From positions 2,418,001 to 2,482,000 of the forward strand of contig NZ_CP080377.1 of assembly GCF_019443505.1 (NCBI RefSeq): DNA of 64,000 nucleotides, written 5' to 3'. Positions 1 through 8,854 of this stretch are shown here, one piece after another. The position numbers and the translations under genes are program-made. Origin of the DNA: Janthinobacterium sp. PAMC25594. Its GTDB lineage: Bacteria > Pseudomonadota > Gammaproteobacteria > Burkholderiales > Burkholderiaceae_D. How positions within the stretch are numbered: the first letter of the stretch is position 1; the number at the start of each line of letters is the position of its first letter. The notes below the pieces were generated by a model. It did not search any database and was not told the DNA's origin. It saw nothing but the letters and a program-made list of their open reading frames with translations.

Positions 1-155
1 ACCAGCGTCGTCAGGTCCAGCATCGGCTTGCCTTCGGACATCTTGACCGTGGGCGTCACTATCTTCGTCAGCACCGAGGTCGAGACCATCAGCACGCCCA
101 GCAGCAGGCCCGCGAACAGCGTCTTGCGCTGCATACTTTGCAGTGTATCAAGCAT
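1..155 (-). CDS. epsI: EpsI-family exosortase-associated protein (partial, 3' end outside window)
   Basis: Only the first 51 codons are inside the window. The start ATG lies at 153-155 and overlaps the 3' end of the exosortase gene by 8 bp, so the two are translationally linked. The visible N-terminus begins MLDTLQSMQRKTLF and continues into a single hydrophobic segment (about residues 13-30), then TKIVTPTVKMSE. EpsI-family proteins are membrane-anchored, are encoded directly after or fused to exosortases, and take part in exopolysaccharide assembly; their biochemical role is not settled. The assignment rests on position behind xrtB plus the TM-anchor layout, because the conserved domain lies off the edge. 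Confidence 0.75.
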   Translation of the reverse strand, partial: MLDTLQSMQRKTLFAGLLLGVLMVSTSVLTKIVTPTVKMSEGKPMLDLTTL

Positions 156-1041
156 GTTTTTTCTCCCGCCGCTGCACATACGACTGCAACAGCCAATCAA
201 CGCCCAGGATCAGCAACAGGGCGGATATGAACAGCACCATGCCGGCAAAACCATGCAGGAAGCCCTGCCCTGCCGCGTCGCCGAAATAATACGTAATCAG
301 GGTCAAGGTCATCACGCGGATCACATTGGCCGTAAAGGAAATCGGCACGATCAGTACGGCCAGCACGCCGTTGCGCAGGGCAGACGTATGGCGCACCAGA
401 TTGAGGTAGAACAAACCCAGGGCTTCAAGCGTAAACAGCGTGTGCAAACCGGCGCAGGCATCTGCTACCATCAACTGATATTGGCCCATCTGCAAAATCA
501 CGCCGCTGCGGGCGATCGGATAACCGAGGAAAAACAGCACATGTTCAGTGACATACGACACAGCCGTCTTCATCGGCATCGTCAACATTGCCACCAGGAT
601 GCCGGGCAAGGGAATCATGAACAGCATGAAAAACAGGGGAAACCACATGATGCGCAAGGCCAGGGTACCGCGCTTGATCAGCAGCACCGCAGCCAGCAGG
701 ACGATGTAGGAGCCGATTTCAAAGATGGAAAACTGTTGCGAGCGGCCCAGCACATACATGACCAGGCCCACCACGGCGACGACCCAGCCTGCCCTGGACG
801 AAGGCTGGCCCTCGGTTCTTGCCATCATTTCCGGCCACTTGCGGTACAGCAGCCAGGTCGACAGCACGAGGATGATCGGGCCATGCGCCTGCTCCTCGCT
901 CATCCACAAGCCAGTGATCAAGTCATAAAAGGACGGGACGTACAGGGCCAGCAAACCGACCACGACCGGTCCCCATTCGGGAATGGCGGCCTTCCACCAC
1001 GGTATCACGGCGCCGCGCGAGCTTAAGGAAGAGGTTTGCAT
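148..1041 (-). CDS. xrtB: Exosortase B
   Basis: Polytopic inner-membrane cysteine transpeptidase-like protein of the exosortase family, 297 aa with about eight hydrophobic segments. All three catalytic landmarks are visible: Cys in ADACAGLHTL (about residue 195), Arg in FTANVIRVMTL (about 240) and His in GFLHGFAGM (about 264). Exosortases cleave and anchor PEP-CTERM-type proteins; subtype B is characteristically embedded in EPS loci of betaproteobacteria, as here (epsD-G upstream, epsI overlapping downstream). No PEP-CTERM substrate gene was noticed in the window, so substrates must lie elsewhere. ATG start at 1039-1041. The gene follows the GH5 gene after a gap of about 460 bp, so it may have its own promoter. 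Confidence 0.93.
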   Translation of the reverse strand: MQTSSLSSRGAVIPWWKAAIPEWGPVVVGLLALYVPSFYDLITGLWMSEEQAHGPIILVLSTWLLYRKWPEMMARTEGQPSSRAGWVVAVVGLVMYVLGRSQQFSIFEIGSYIVLLAAVLLIKRGTLALRIMWFPLFFMLFMIPLPGILVAMLTMPMKTAVSYVTEHVLFFLGYPIARSGVILQMGQYQLMVADACAGLHTLFTLEALGLFYLNLVRHTSALRNGVLAVLIVPISFTANVIRVMTLTLITYYFGDAAGQGFLHGFAGMVLFISALLLILGVDWLLQSYVQRREKKHA

Positions 1042-1505
1042 TACTACCCCATGAATGACTGTCGTATCAAAAGCGCCTGCCTTACCGAATGGTACAGCAC
1101 AGCATCGTTGGCATCGGTTAAACCTCGGCCTATCGTATTTGCAAGATAGCTCCCCCAGAAACCTTTAAAGGATAAGAAACTATTTTAACAAAACATTAAG
1201 ATTATAACGGAGCCGCGACGCTGGTCAAGCTGAAATACTGCATTTGGGCAGGCTATTTTTTCGTCCACGCGCAAATATTGGCAAAAGAGACAAATCCCTG
1301 TGCAATCAATCACTTGCCATATGGAAAAATGATTCTCTTGATCAACTTTAACCTGCCGCAGCTGCCACGACGGAAACGGACTTACACGAACGGCAACACG
1401 CGTACTTCAGCGGCAAGCTGCGCGATAAAACGGCGCGCATGACCGCTCCAACTGGCGCGACCATGCGTGCGCAACAAGCGTCGTGGCACAACGCTACGCC
1501 ACCGT
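1042..1505. other. Intergenic region between xrtB and the GH5 gene
   Basis: About 460 bp with no convincing coding frame. The part nearest xrtB (roughly 1140-1240) is distinctly AT-rich compared with its surroundings and is a plausible promoter region for the minus-strand xrtB-epsI pair. I looked for a sigma-54 type -24/-12 element, because PEP-CTERM/EPS loci are often RpoN dependent, and found none with correct spacing. Confidence 0.4.
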
Positions 1506-2606
1506 CTATTTTTGCCACTCGGCCTGCAGCAGGGTCAGGGAATTACGCGTCACGCCCACGACCGGCTGCACACTGAAGATATAATTCTTGCCCCACCACG
1601 CGCCCGCTGACCAGTACGTCCAACCGGCCCATGGCGCGTTACGCATCGACGTCAGCGCCGCCTGCAAGGTGGGTCGGCACTCTGGCGTGTCGGCAACGCC
1701 AAATTCGCCCATGAACACACTTTGCTTGTTGGCCACGGCCCAGACCCTGACCTTTTCGAGGATATCAGTCAGCTTGGCCGGAGAGATGCAATCGGCCTTG
1801 GTTCCCGAGTAATTCGAGTCGACATACTGGTGCACCTCGATCAAGGTGCGCGCCAACGGGTCTTTCACGCTAGCAAAAGTCGTGGCGTTGGACACGCCAT
1901 CGCGCGGCGTGGCCCAGTCATGCGCGCCGCTATAGGTACCGCCAGCAATGACGACCAGGTGTTTCGCGTCATTTTCACGCAATTTTGCCAGCGTGGCCTT
2001 GGACGTTTCGCCCCATTGCCTCAGGCTCGTCAGCACCGGCTCGTTCATGAGTCCAAGCGCGACCGTATCAGTATCAGGGAAGGCTGCACTCATGCGTACC
2101 CAGAAATCGGCGAAGTCCTCGGTCGTGGCGCCAGGCCTGCCCAATGGAATATTGTTGTAGGCACCATAGTTATGCGCATCAAGCAGCACGCACATGCCGT
2201 GCGACTTCGCCGTCTCCACCACCTTGGCAATAAACCTCAGCTGTGTCGGGTCGAGCGGACCGCCGGCGACAGGCTGCAAGCGTTCCCAGCGGAACGGCAG
2301 GCGCAGCATGTTCGCGCCCAGATTGGCAAAGTAGCTGATATCGTTCGTGCTTGGATACATGAAATCCTTGAATACGGTACCGGGAATCTTGCCACCATTG
2401 AATTCCGCCCCGGCCAGGTTGACGCCGCGCAAGGGCGCCTTGTCCAGGCAAGTGGCGCCGGCAGGCACGGCAACGGCCATCGCCGCAGTCAGCAACACGC
2501 CCAGCGCGCCGCGGCGCACACGTCCTGCGCCCGCTATGGCGCCGCCGGCATCTGGCCCCCTGCGATCGCTGCTCAATTGCCGGATTGTTTCGAACAGAAA
2601 TTTCAT
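1506..2606 (-). CDS. Secreted glycoside hydrolase family 5 (endoglucanase-like)
   Basis: Probable exported endo-beta-glycanase, 366 aa. An unusually long n-region (about 33 residues, Arg-rich) precedes a hydrophobic core (GALGVLLTAAMAVAVPAGA). The GH5 TIM-barrel follows: an N-terminal strand with NMLRLPFRWERL, DAHNYG, the acid/base Glu in GLMNEPV and the nucleophile Glu in FMGEFGVAD. A strong ribosome site (GGAGGG) lies just upstream of the ATG. It sits between epsG and xrtB in the EPS locus, so its likely job is trimming or releasing the polysaccharide made by the locus, as glycanases in cellulose, Psl or alginate systems do. That role is inferred from context; the substrate linkage cannot be read from sequence. 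Confidence 0.88.
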   Translation of the reverse strand: MKFLFETIRQLSSDRRGPDAGGAIAGAGRVRRGALGVLLTAAMAVAVPAGATCLDKAPLRGVNLAGAEFNGGKIPGTVFKDFMYPSTNDISYFANLGANMLRLPFRWERLQPVAGGPLDPTQLRFIAKVVETAKSHGMCVLLDAHNYGAYNNIPLGRPGATTEDFADFWVRMSAAFPDTDTVALGLMNEPVLTSLRQWGETSKATLAKLRENDAKHLVVIAGGTYSGAHDWATPRDGVSNATTFASVKDPLARTLIEVHQYVDSNYSGTKADCISPAKLTDILEKVRVWAVANKQSVFMGEFGVADTPECRPTLQAALTSMRNAPWAGWTYWSAGAWWGKNYIFSVQPVVGVTRNSLTLLQAEWQK

Positions 2607-3003
2607 GTTGCCATCCCTCCATTGTGGAAATACATCGTTTGCCCACTATACATTTCCCATCCTTGCTGGCGCAATACAAACCCGGCCTGGCTTGATGTTG
2701 AACATGGTCTGGCCTTGTCAATACGTGCATCGTGTCTCCACCGGCAGGTATTCCCGCTATCGGATCGCAAGCTGCCATATTTGCCGGGCGCCGGTCCGCT
2801 CAGACAGCGATAGTTTAATCATGGGTGGTCATTGATTCGACGCCTGGACAAGCCGCTCTATTTCATCACGAAAAGAATTCGTGTGGCGCTTGTTCACAGC
2901 ATGAAAATGGCCGCACATGGCGGCCAGGCAAATTCGGGGAGAGGAAGCATGCATAGCATGCCTGGTTAGGCACGATATGCGCAGGGGCAGCGATAATGCG
3001 GGG
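2607..3003. other. Intergenic region between epsG and the GH5 gene
   Basis: About 400 bp without a supported gene. It holds the hairpin listed separately (2903-2926), a short GCATGC-ATA-GCATGC dyad near 2947-2961, and the presumed promoter of the GH5 gene. Open frames crossing it are out-of-phase extensions of epsG or antisense to GH5. Confidence 0.4.
2903..2926 (-). terminator. Candidate terminator after epsG
   Basis: Seven-bp perfect stem TGGCCGC/GCGGCCA with a 5-nt loop at 2908-2926, followed on the minus strand by a short TTTT run. It lies about 80 bp past the epsG stop. The U-tract is short, so termination may be partial. Confidence 0.5.
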
Positions 3004-3891
3004 TTAAAACTCTTGCATAACGGTACCAACAATTTCAACACCGTTACGCTCCAGCTGCTCGGCGAAGGCTGCCAGATCGGCAAGTCCGGTGGCATTCTTG
3101 CGCGCCACCAGCAAGGCGCCACCCGCGCGCGCGGCAACGGCCAGCGCGTCCGAGCCGCTGGAGAATGGCGCGACGTCGTACAGCACCACGTCATAGCGCG
3201 AGGCGATTTGCTCGTTGAGTGTCGCAAATGAAGTGCGGCTAAGCAATTCCTGCGGATTCGGCGGCAAGGTACCCGCGCTCATGACCGACAGGGCAACAAA
3301 CGAATCGATCTTGGCGATCGCGTCCAGGTCGCCGCGGCCAGCCAGCAGGTCCGACAGGCCCTGGCGCCCTTTCAGGCCGAAGAATTCCTGCTGTTGCGGC
3401 GCGCGCAAGTTCGCATCGACCAGCAAGGTTTGCTCGCCGAGCTGAGAAAAGACCACGGCCAGGTTGGCGGCAAAGATGGCGGCGCCATCGTCCGCATTGA
3501 TACTCACCACCACCAGCGCCTTGTGGCCGCGCGCGAACCAGCGCAGCATCAACTGGCTGCGGATGGCGCGCAAGGTTTCGACTTGCTGGCCAAATGGCTC
3601 GTACGCGGCAATCAGCTTGTCCGAAAAATTACCGCTGCCGCGCGGCAGGTAGGGATAATTGAACTGGCGCGCGAGTACCTGCTCGATATCGGCTTCGGTG
3701 ATCAGGCCCAGGCGCTGCGCCGCTTCACCAAAACGGATGCCCAGTTCCTTCTGCATGCGCAGCACGCGTTCGGCATTTTCGGGCGTGATCTTGCCCGACT
3801 CCAGCAGCAAGGCGCCGATGCTGGAATCGCCAACGTGCGCCGTGTGGGCGCCAGGTGCTGGTACATGGCCAGGAAGTGCAGGATGATTCAT
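3004..3891 (-). CDS. epsG: EpsG-type chain-length tyrosine-kinase homologue with degenerate P-loop
   Basis: 295 aa, matching the EpsG group of bacterial tyrosine-kinase-like (BY-kinase/MinD-fold) proteins that partner the Wzz-like EpsF. An N-terminal segment (SSIGALLLESGKITPENAE, about residues 22-40) resembles the short type-II-secretion/GspE N domain typical of EpsG. The MinD-like domain follows, with AANLAVVFSQLGEQTLLVDANLR. The expected Walker A (GxGK/R-S) reads SINADDGAAIF, so the catalytic Lys/Arg and Ser/Thr are both Ala, and the Walker A' DxD reads DAN. There is no C-terminal tyrosine cluster. This suggests a scaffold or regulatory protein without kinase activity, unless there is a sequencing error. 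It is 16 bp downstream of epsF in one operon. Confidence 0.85.
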   Translation of the reverse strand: MNHPALPGHVPAPGAHTAHVGDSSIGALLLESGKITPENAERVLRMQKELGIRFGEAAQRLGLITEADIEQVLARQFNYPYLPRGSGNFSDKLIAAYEPFGQQVETLRAIRSQLMLRWFARGHKALVVVSINADDGAAIFAANLAVVFSQLGEQTLLVDANLRAPQQQEFFGLKGRQGLSDLLAGRGDLDAIAKIDSFVALSVMSAGTLPPNPQELLSRTSFATLNEQIASRYDVVLYDVAPFSSGSDALAVAARAGGALLVARKNATGLADLAAFAEQLERNGVEIVGTVMQEF

Positions 3892-3907
3892 TGTGTTTCC
3901 TATCGAA

Positions 3908-5317
3908 TTAATTCAAACGCAAGCGGCTCGACAACACCGACTTCAGGGACTTGAAGCGGCGGCGCTTCGGCGCTTGCCAGGCGATCACGCCCAGCACCGG
4001 AATTTGCAGCGCATCGAACAGATCGCGTTCGGAGCGCACGCGGCGGTCCAGCATTTCCAGCAGAATACTCAAGCCCAGGCCCAGCAAGCCGCCAAAGAAG
4101 AAGGCAAGCACGGTGTTGAGGATGACTTTCGGCCCCGCCGGCACGACCGGCGGCACGGCAGGATTGAGGATGGAGATATCGGACTGTTCGGCCTGGCCTT
4201 CGATGCTGGTCTGCGAAAAACGCTGCGACGTGGCGTCGTAGGCGCGCTGGGCGCTTTCGACATCCTTCATCAGCACGCCCATTTCATCGCGCGTGCGGTT
4301 CAGTTCCAGCACCTTGCTTTTTTGCGCCGCAAGCGCGCCACGGATGGCACCTTCGCGCTGCTGCAAAATCTGCGCATTGTTGCTCACGCTGCCTGCAGTG
4401 AGACGGATAGCCGCCGCCAGGTCGCTGCGCAATTTATCGAGTTCCGCCTTGGCGCTGATGTATTGCGGGTGGTTCTGCGACAGGCGCTGTGAAATCTCGG
4501 CAAACTTCGATTCGGCCGTGCCCAGGGCAATCTTCAAATTCTGGATCATCGGATTTTGCGCCACATCGGGCGATTCCAGCGACGATGTGCCTTGCGCCAT
4601 GCGCTGGCGCGAGGTCGCTTCCATCGACTGCGACTGCGCCATCACCAGTTGCTGCGACAAATCGTTCAGGCGGTTCGATTCCACGTCGACGCGGTTATCC
4701 AGGCTGACGATGCCATTTTCCTGCTGGTACTTGGACAAACGGCTTTGCGTTGCTTCCAGCACATCGCGCATCTGGCGCGTCTGGTCATTGAAATAGGCCG
4801 AGGCTTTTTTCAAAGGCTCGACTTTCAGCTGGATGCTGACGCGCTGGTACTCTTCCGCAAAGGCATTCGCGATGGCGGCCACGAAATTCGGGTCCGAACC
4901 GCTGAAACTGATTTCTACAACGCTACTTTCACGCGAAGGTACGACCTCAAGTTTTTTCAGCAACAGATCGGCCAGCCAGTCACGCACCGCGCCCTCGCCG
5001 CCCGTGGCAGCGTTGAACTGGGCGATGACGGCGGGATTTTGCGCCAGCTTCAGAGAATCGACGACATGCAGGGCAACGTTCTTGCTGCTGATGATATCGA
5101 TTTGCGTGGCCATGTAGCCGGCCATCAGTTGACCCGGCATTGCCAGGCCCGTGACGGTATCGACGCCCTTGTAGTTGAGCAACACGGATGCCGTGCCCTT
5201 GTACGTCTTGGGCAGGAGCAGGCTGATCGCCAGCGTTGTCGCCACCACGGTCACCAGGGTGATCCAGATGACGCGCTGGCGAGCGCGCAATATCAGTAAA
5301 AACTGGGAGAAATTCAT
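3908..5317 (-). CDS. epsF: EpsF chain-length determinant (Wzz/PCP family)
   Basis: 469-aa inner-membrane polysaccharide co-polymerase that sets EPS chain length and links polymerisation to export. An N-terminal TM follows the start (RQRVIWITLVTVVATTLAISLLLP, residues 13-36). A long periplasmic helical region holds heptad-rich coiled coil (about 180-380). A proline-rich motif PAVPPVVPAGPKVILN leads into the C-terminal TM (about 410-432), as in Wzz proteins. A short cytosolic tail of basic residues ends the protein. It lies between epsE and epsG. Pairing with an EpsG whose ATP site is degenerate makes regulation of this copolymerase less certain than in standard Wzc/CpsCD systems. Confidence 0.92.
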   Translation of the reverse strand: MNFSQFLLILRARQRVIWITLVTVVATTLAISLLLPKTYKGTASVLLNYKGVDTVTGLAMPGQLMAGYMATQIDIISSKNVALHVVDSLKLAQNPAVIAQFNAATGGEGAVRDWLADLLLKKLEVVPSRESSVVEISFSGSDPNFVAAIANAFAEEYQRVSIQLKVEPLKKASAYFNDQTRQMRDVLEATQSRLSKYQQENGIVSLDNRVDVESNRLNDLSQQLVMAQSQSMEATSRQRMAQGTSSLESPDVAQNPMIQNLKIALGTAESKFAEISQRLSQNHPQYISAKAELDKLRSDLAAAIRLTAGSVSNNAQILQQREGAIRGALAAQKSKVLELNRTRDEMGVLMKDVESAQRAYDATSQRFSQTSIEGQAEQSDISILNPAVPPVVPAGPKVILNTVLAFFFGGLLGLGLSILLEMLDRRVRSERDLFDALQIPVLGVIAWQAPKRRRFKSLKSVLSSRLRLN

Positions 5318-5384
5318 AGAAGCCGTCTCATATCATCGCAAAACAATCGGTACAAAATAGGCAGCAAAGCGCTGCCACCATCAC

Positions 5385-6176
5385 TTAAAACCAGCTTTCC
5401 TTCACATACACCACGTCGTCGCTGAGCAGCAGGTCATCGTGATTGGCATCGATGATCTGCAACTTGCCGTCCGCCCCGCGGCGCTTGATGCGGATGTTGC
5501 GCTCGGTACCGCGCTGGGTCAGGCCACCACCGGCCGACAACGCCTGCAGCACCGTCATCGAGCGCTCCAGGCGCATGGGGCCTGGACGTTGCACTTCACC
5601 ATAAATATAGATGCGTGGAGCGCGTTCTACAAATACAACATCGTTGGCGGCCAGGTCAAAATCGCGGTTCAGGTCGGAAGTACGCACCATTTCCACGACA
5701 TCGACGACATCGGTCGTGGTCTTGCCATCGCGTTTGCGGATCAGGCTGACCGTATCGCCGCCCTCGGGGCCGATGCCACCGGCCAGCGCCAGCAAGTCAA
5801 GCAGGCTGCGGCGGCCATCGACCGGATAACGGCCCGGTCGGTTCACCTGGCCCAGCACCGACACTTGCTGACTTTGCAACAAGGTAACGATGATATTGAC
5901 TTGCGGCTTTTTCACAAAGCCGCCCGTTTCGAGCTTGTTGGCAATCTTCTTTTCCGCCTCGGCGACGGGCATTTTCATGACGTTGACCTGGCCGATCAGG
6001 GGGAACGTGATGTCGCCCGCTTCGCTGACGCGCGTTTCCACGCCCAGATCCGGGTTGCCGTAGACGGAAATCTTCAGCACGTCGCCCGCGCCGAGCACGA
6101 CTTCTCCGGCATTGGCACTGCCCAGCGTGAAGGCCAGCAGTGAAGTCATTATCAAAAGTATCAGTCGTTTCATCAT
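5385..6176 (-). CDS. epsE: EpsE polysaccharide export outer-membrane protein (Wza family)
   Basis: Forms the outer-membrane/periplasmic export channel for the EPS. The start is placed at the MMKRLILLIMTSLL methionine because a GAG ribosome site precedes it and it gives a clean Sec signal peptide ending GSANA; an in-frame ATG 21 bp upstream is possible but has no ribosome site. The poly-export domain follows (VVLGAGDVLKISVYGNPDLG) and then two SLBB-type repeats (LGQVNRPGRYPV and YGEVQRPGPMRL). Unlike Wza there is no lipobox cysteine after the signal peptide, so the protein is not lipidated. It is about 67 bp upstream of epsF. Confidence 0.92.
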   Translation of the reverse strand: MMKRLILLIMTSLLAFTLGSANAGEVVLGAGDVLKISVYGNPDLGVETRVSEAGDITFPLIGQVNVMKMPVAEAEKKIANKLETGGFVKKPQVNIIVTLLQSQQVSVLGQVNRPGRYPVDGRRSLLDLLALAGGIGPEGGDTVSLIRKRDGKTTTDVVDVVEMVRTSDLNRDFDLAANDVVFVERAPRIYIYGEVQRPGPMRLERSMTVLQALSAGGGLTQRGTERNIRIKRRGADGKLQIIDANHDDLLLSDDVVYVKESWF

Positions 6177-6237
6177 CAGCTCGATCTCGTCGGTCATTAC
6201 AGTTAGTTAAGCAAAATATCAATGGTGCCAGGCATGC

Positions 6238-7185
6238 TTATTTCAGGCCAGCAACGCCTCGTGCGGTAGCCGCAGCGCTGGCGCTTGCCGCGGCTGCAGA
6301 AGCGGCACCCGATGCCGCAGTGGCGGCAGAAGCAGCAGGCCGGTTCAGATACTCGATCTTGGCCGCTGCGCGCAGGCGCTCCATTTCTTGCTTGGCGGCA
6401 TCCTTTGTCCTGGTATTGACCAGGTACTGCTCGATCTGCGGCGCGGCGGCGGCCAGCTTGACTGGCACCTCCTTGATGTCGACGATCGTCATCAGCATCG
6501 CGCGTTCACCTTCATTGATGATGAACAGCTGGCCTTTCGGCATGGATTGCAACTTGGTAACCAGTTCCGGCGCCAGATCCGTCGTCGTGCGCGACACCTG
6601 GCCACGCGCAAAATCGATCTTGTTGCTCTCCATCCAGGCCGCCACCTCATCGAGCGACTTGCTCTTGTCGATCACTTGCTTGAGCGCATCGCTCATATCC
6701 TTGCTGGCGATCAGCAACTGGCGCATGTCGAACTGCTTGCGATTACTGAACAATTCAGGGTGCTTGTTGAAGTAATCTTCCACTTCGGCCTTGCTCGGAG
6801 GCGCAATGCCGCTCAATTTCTTTTGCATGTAGGCCTGGCTGATGATCAGCGCCTTGGCCCGCTCGATGGCTTGCATGACCTTCGGATCGCGGTCGATCTT
6901 TTCTTTCAACGCAACATTCTCGACCACTTGGCGGTCGATCAGCGCTTCGAGCAATTGTTTGCTGGCCGCTTCCTGCTGCGCCGCCGGCACGCCGGCGCGC
7001 TGCAATTCCTCGTTCAGCTGCAGCGCCGTGATTTCTTCGCCATTCACGCTGGCGAGCGCCTGGCCCACCTTCTTCTGCTTATCGCCACCACAGGCGGCCA
7101 GGCCGGCCACTGTCAACAGGATAACGCCAGCGGTCAGAATGCGGTGTTGTACATCAATTCGTTTCATTTTCATCGGACTCGCCAT
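6238..7185 (-). CDS. epsD: EpsD-family peptidyl-prolyl cis-trans isomerase lipoprotein
   Basis: 315-aa periplasmic lipoprotein with lipobox VAGLAAC (Cys about residue 32), then a SurA/PpiD-like chaperone N-domain (VNGEEITALQLNEELQ) and a degenerate parvulin domain. It ends in an alanine-rich tail of about 35 residues (ASAATAASGAASAAAAS...). EpsD-family proteins are encoded at the head of EPS/exosortase loci and presumably help fold or insert EpsE or EpsL. Start choice is uncertain: ATGs at codons 1, 5 and 7 are all possible, and codon 5 also has a GAG upstream. The 278-bp AT-rich gap upstream is a likely promoter for epsD-E-F-G. Confidence 0.88.
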   Translation of the reverse strand: MASPMKMKRIDVQHRILTAGVILLTVAGLAACGGDKQKKVGQALASVNGEEITALQLNEELQRAGVPAAQQEAASKQLLEALIDRQVVENVALKEKIDRDPKVMQAIERAKALIISQAYMQKKLSGIAPPSKAEVEDYFNKHPELFSNRKQFDMRQLLIASKDMSDALKQVIDKSKSLDEVAAWMESNKIDFARGQVSRTTTDLAPELVTKLQSMPKGQLFIINEGERAMLMTIVDIKEVPVKLAAAAPQIEQYLVNTRTKDAAKQEMERLRAAAKIEYLNRPAASAATAASGAASAAAASASAAATARGVAGLK

Positions 7186-7463
7186 CTCAGAGGGTTCAAC
7201 ATGTTTTCAACCGCCGCCACGCTTTTCGGGCAGGCGGATCAAAACGATGCATGCATACATAGTTTCAGCACGCTATCTTACAGGCTCTGCAATCACTTTA
7301 GCATGCAACAGGTACAAATTATGCAACAGAATTATAGAAATCACAAATGATGCAACTAATTTTCTTTGGTCAACATAAATGCCAGACGGCGGGCAACTTG
7401 GGAGTTGTCGCCACGCCACAATGCTTGGCTGTGCGGCAATCTTCTTGATAGCCTGTCGTACCA
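7186..7463. promoter_or_regulatory. AT-rich leader/promoter region upstream of epsD
   Basis: This gap separates the glycosyltransferase gene from epsD. It is conspicuously AT-rich between about 7290 and 7380 on the minus strand compared with the GC-rich genes on both sides. That suggests a separate promoter for epsD-E-F-G. I could not define -35/-10 elements with confidence, and saw no coding frame. Confidence 0.35.
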
Positions 7464-8846
7464 TCAATGGGCATTTTCCCGTTTCAGCACCACTTGCACC
7501 GTGCGCACCACGATCCACAGGTCCAGCCACAGCGACCAGTTACGCAGATAATCCAGGTCGAAATGCACGCGCGCTTCCATCTTGTCGAGGGTTTCCGTCT
7601 CGCCCCGCAAGCCATTGACCTGCGCCCAGCCGGTAATGCCCGGCTTGGCCTTGTGGCGCAACATATAGCCCTTGATCAACTTGCGATACTGCTCATTGTG
7701 TGCCACTGCGTGTGGTCGCGGGCCAACAATACTCATACGCCCTTGCAACACATTGATAAACTGCGGCAACTCATCGAGCGAACTGCGGCGCAGGAAAGCG
7801 CCGATGCGCGTCAGGCGCTGGTCATCCTTGGTGGCCTGCACAACCTTGGCACCGTCTTCCGACACCGTCATCGAACGGAATTTATAGACGATAATTTCTT
7901 CGCCATACAGGCCGTAGCGACGCTGCTTGAAAATGACGGGACCGGGCGAGGTCACCTTCACGGCGATGGCAATCATCAGCATCAGCGGCAGCAGGCACAA
8001 CTGGATCAGGCAGCCAAGCACCAGGTCGCTCATGCGCTTGATCGTGCTGTTCCAGCCGGTAAATGGCGATTCGCAGATGGCGATGACGGGCATGCCGCAC
8101 ACGTTGTCAAAACGCGCCTGCATCAGGTCAAATACATAAATATCCGGCAGGAAATACACCGAGGTGGTGGTGTCCTGCAATTCATCGAGCAACTTGCGGA
8201 TGCGCGGCTGCGCCGAGATGGGCTGGCTGATGAAAATCATCTTGGTCTGCTTGCTGCGGACGTAAGCGGCAATCTCATCCATTCGGCCCAGCATCGGGTG
8301 ATCCATGCCTTCTGGCCAGCGCTCCTCTTCCCGGTCGTCAAAGTAGCCTTCCACCTGCATGAACAGGTTCGGGTGCTTGCTGATGGCGTCGGCAAAGCGC
8401 ACGCTGACATTGTTGGCGCCGATGATGGCGACAGAGCGCACTTCGTCGCCGTTGCCCTGGATGGAATGCGCGCGCCGCGCCGCCAGTTGCAGGAAAATCA
8501 GCAGCAACGGCGTGATGACAAACCAGGCATACACGACCTTGACATGATAATGCTGCGCCAGGCCGCTGACCACGCCGAGCATGACCAGGATCAGCGCCGT
8601 GATGGCCCAGCCGACGATCACGTCGCGCGCATAGGCCCACATGCGCCCGGCACGCCAGGCGCGATACGGATCGATATGCTGATAGATGGACGATGAAATG
8701 AAAAACGCCAGTATCATCAATACCAGGGCATAACCGTCGAAGGAAGAACCGAGTACGATCGAGCATCCATACAGCGTGAACATGATGACCAGAGGGTCAA
8801 GCACACGCTGGAAAAAGGAAATCAGGGGTATATCGTTAATCGTCAT
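7464..8846 (-). CDS. Undecaprenyl-phosphate glucose phosphotransferase (WcaJ/EpsB type)
   Basis: Initiating glycosyltransferase that moves glucose-1-phosphate from UDP-glucose to undecaprenyl phosphate, starting the EPS repeat unit at the inner membrane. 460 aa. The N-terminal half has about four TM segments and a CoA-binding-like Rossmann region (VAIIGANNVSVRFADAI). The C-terminal bacterial sugar-transferase domain carries a re-entrant hydrophobic segment (LVLGCLIQLCLLPLMLMIAIAV), PGPVIFKQRRYG, KFRSM and SLDELPQFINVLQGRMSIVGPRP. This polyisoprenyl-phosphate hexose-1-phosphate transferase architecture is classic. It lies 8 bp downstream of epsL. The glycosyltransferases for later sugars are not in this window. 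Confidence 0.94.
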   Translation of the reverse strand: MTINDIPLISFFQRVLDPLVIMFTLYGCSIVLGSSFDGYALVLMILAFFISSSIYQHIDPYRAWRAGRMWAYARDVIVGWAITALILVMLGVVSGLAQHYHVKVVYAWFVITPLLLIFLQLAARRAHSIQGNGDEVRSVAIIGANNVSVRFADAISKHPNLFMQVEGYFDDREEERWPEGMDHPMLGRMDEIAAYVRSKQTKMIFISQPISAQPRIRKLLDELQDTTTSVYFLPDIYVFDLMQARFDNVCGMPVIAICESPFTGWNSTIKRMSDLVLGCLIQLCLLPLMLMIAIAVKVTSPGPVIFKQRRYGLYGEEIIVYKFRSMTVSEDGAKVVQATKDDQRLTRIGAFLRRSSLDELPQFINVLQGRMSIVGPRPHAVAHNEQYRKLIKGYMLRHKAKPGITGWAQVNGLRGETETLDKMEARVHFDLDYLRNWSLWLDLWIVVRTVQVVLKRENAH

Positions 8847-8854
8847 TTTACTTT

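Noticed and set aside
1260..1505. Sigma-54 promoter in the gap upstream of xrtB
   Set aside because: TGGCAA...TTGCA and TGGCAC...GC pairs occur but have wrong spacing or point away from the gene.
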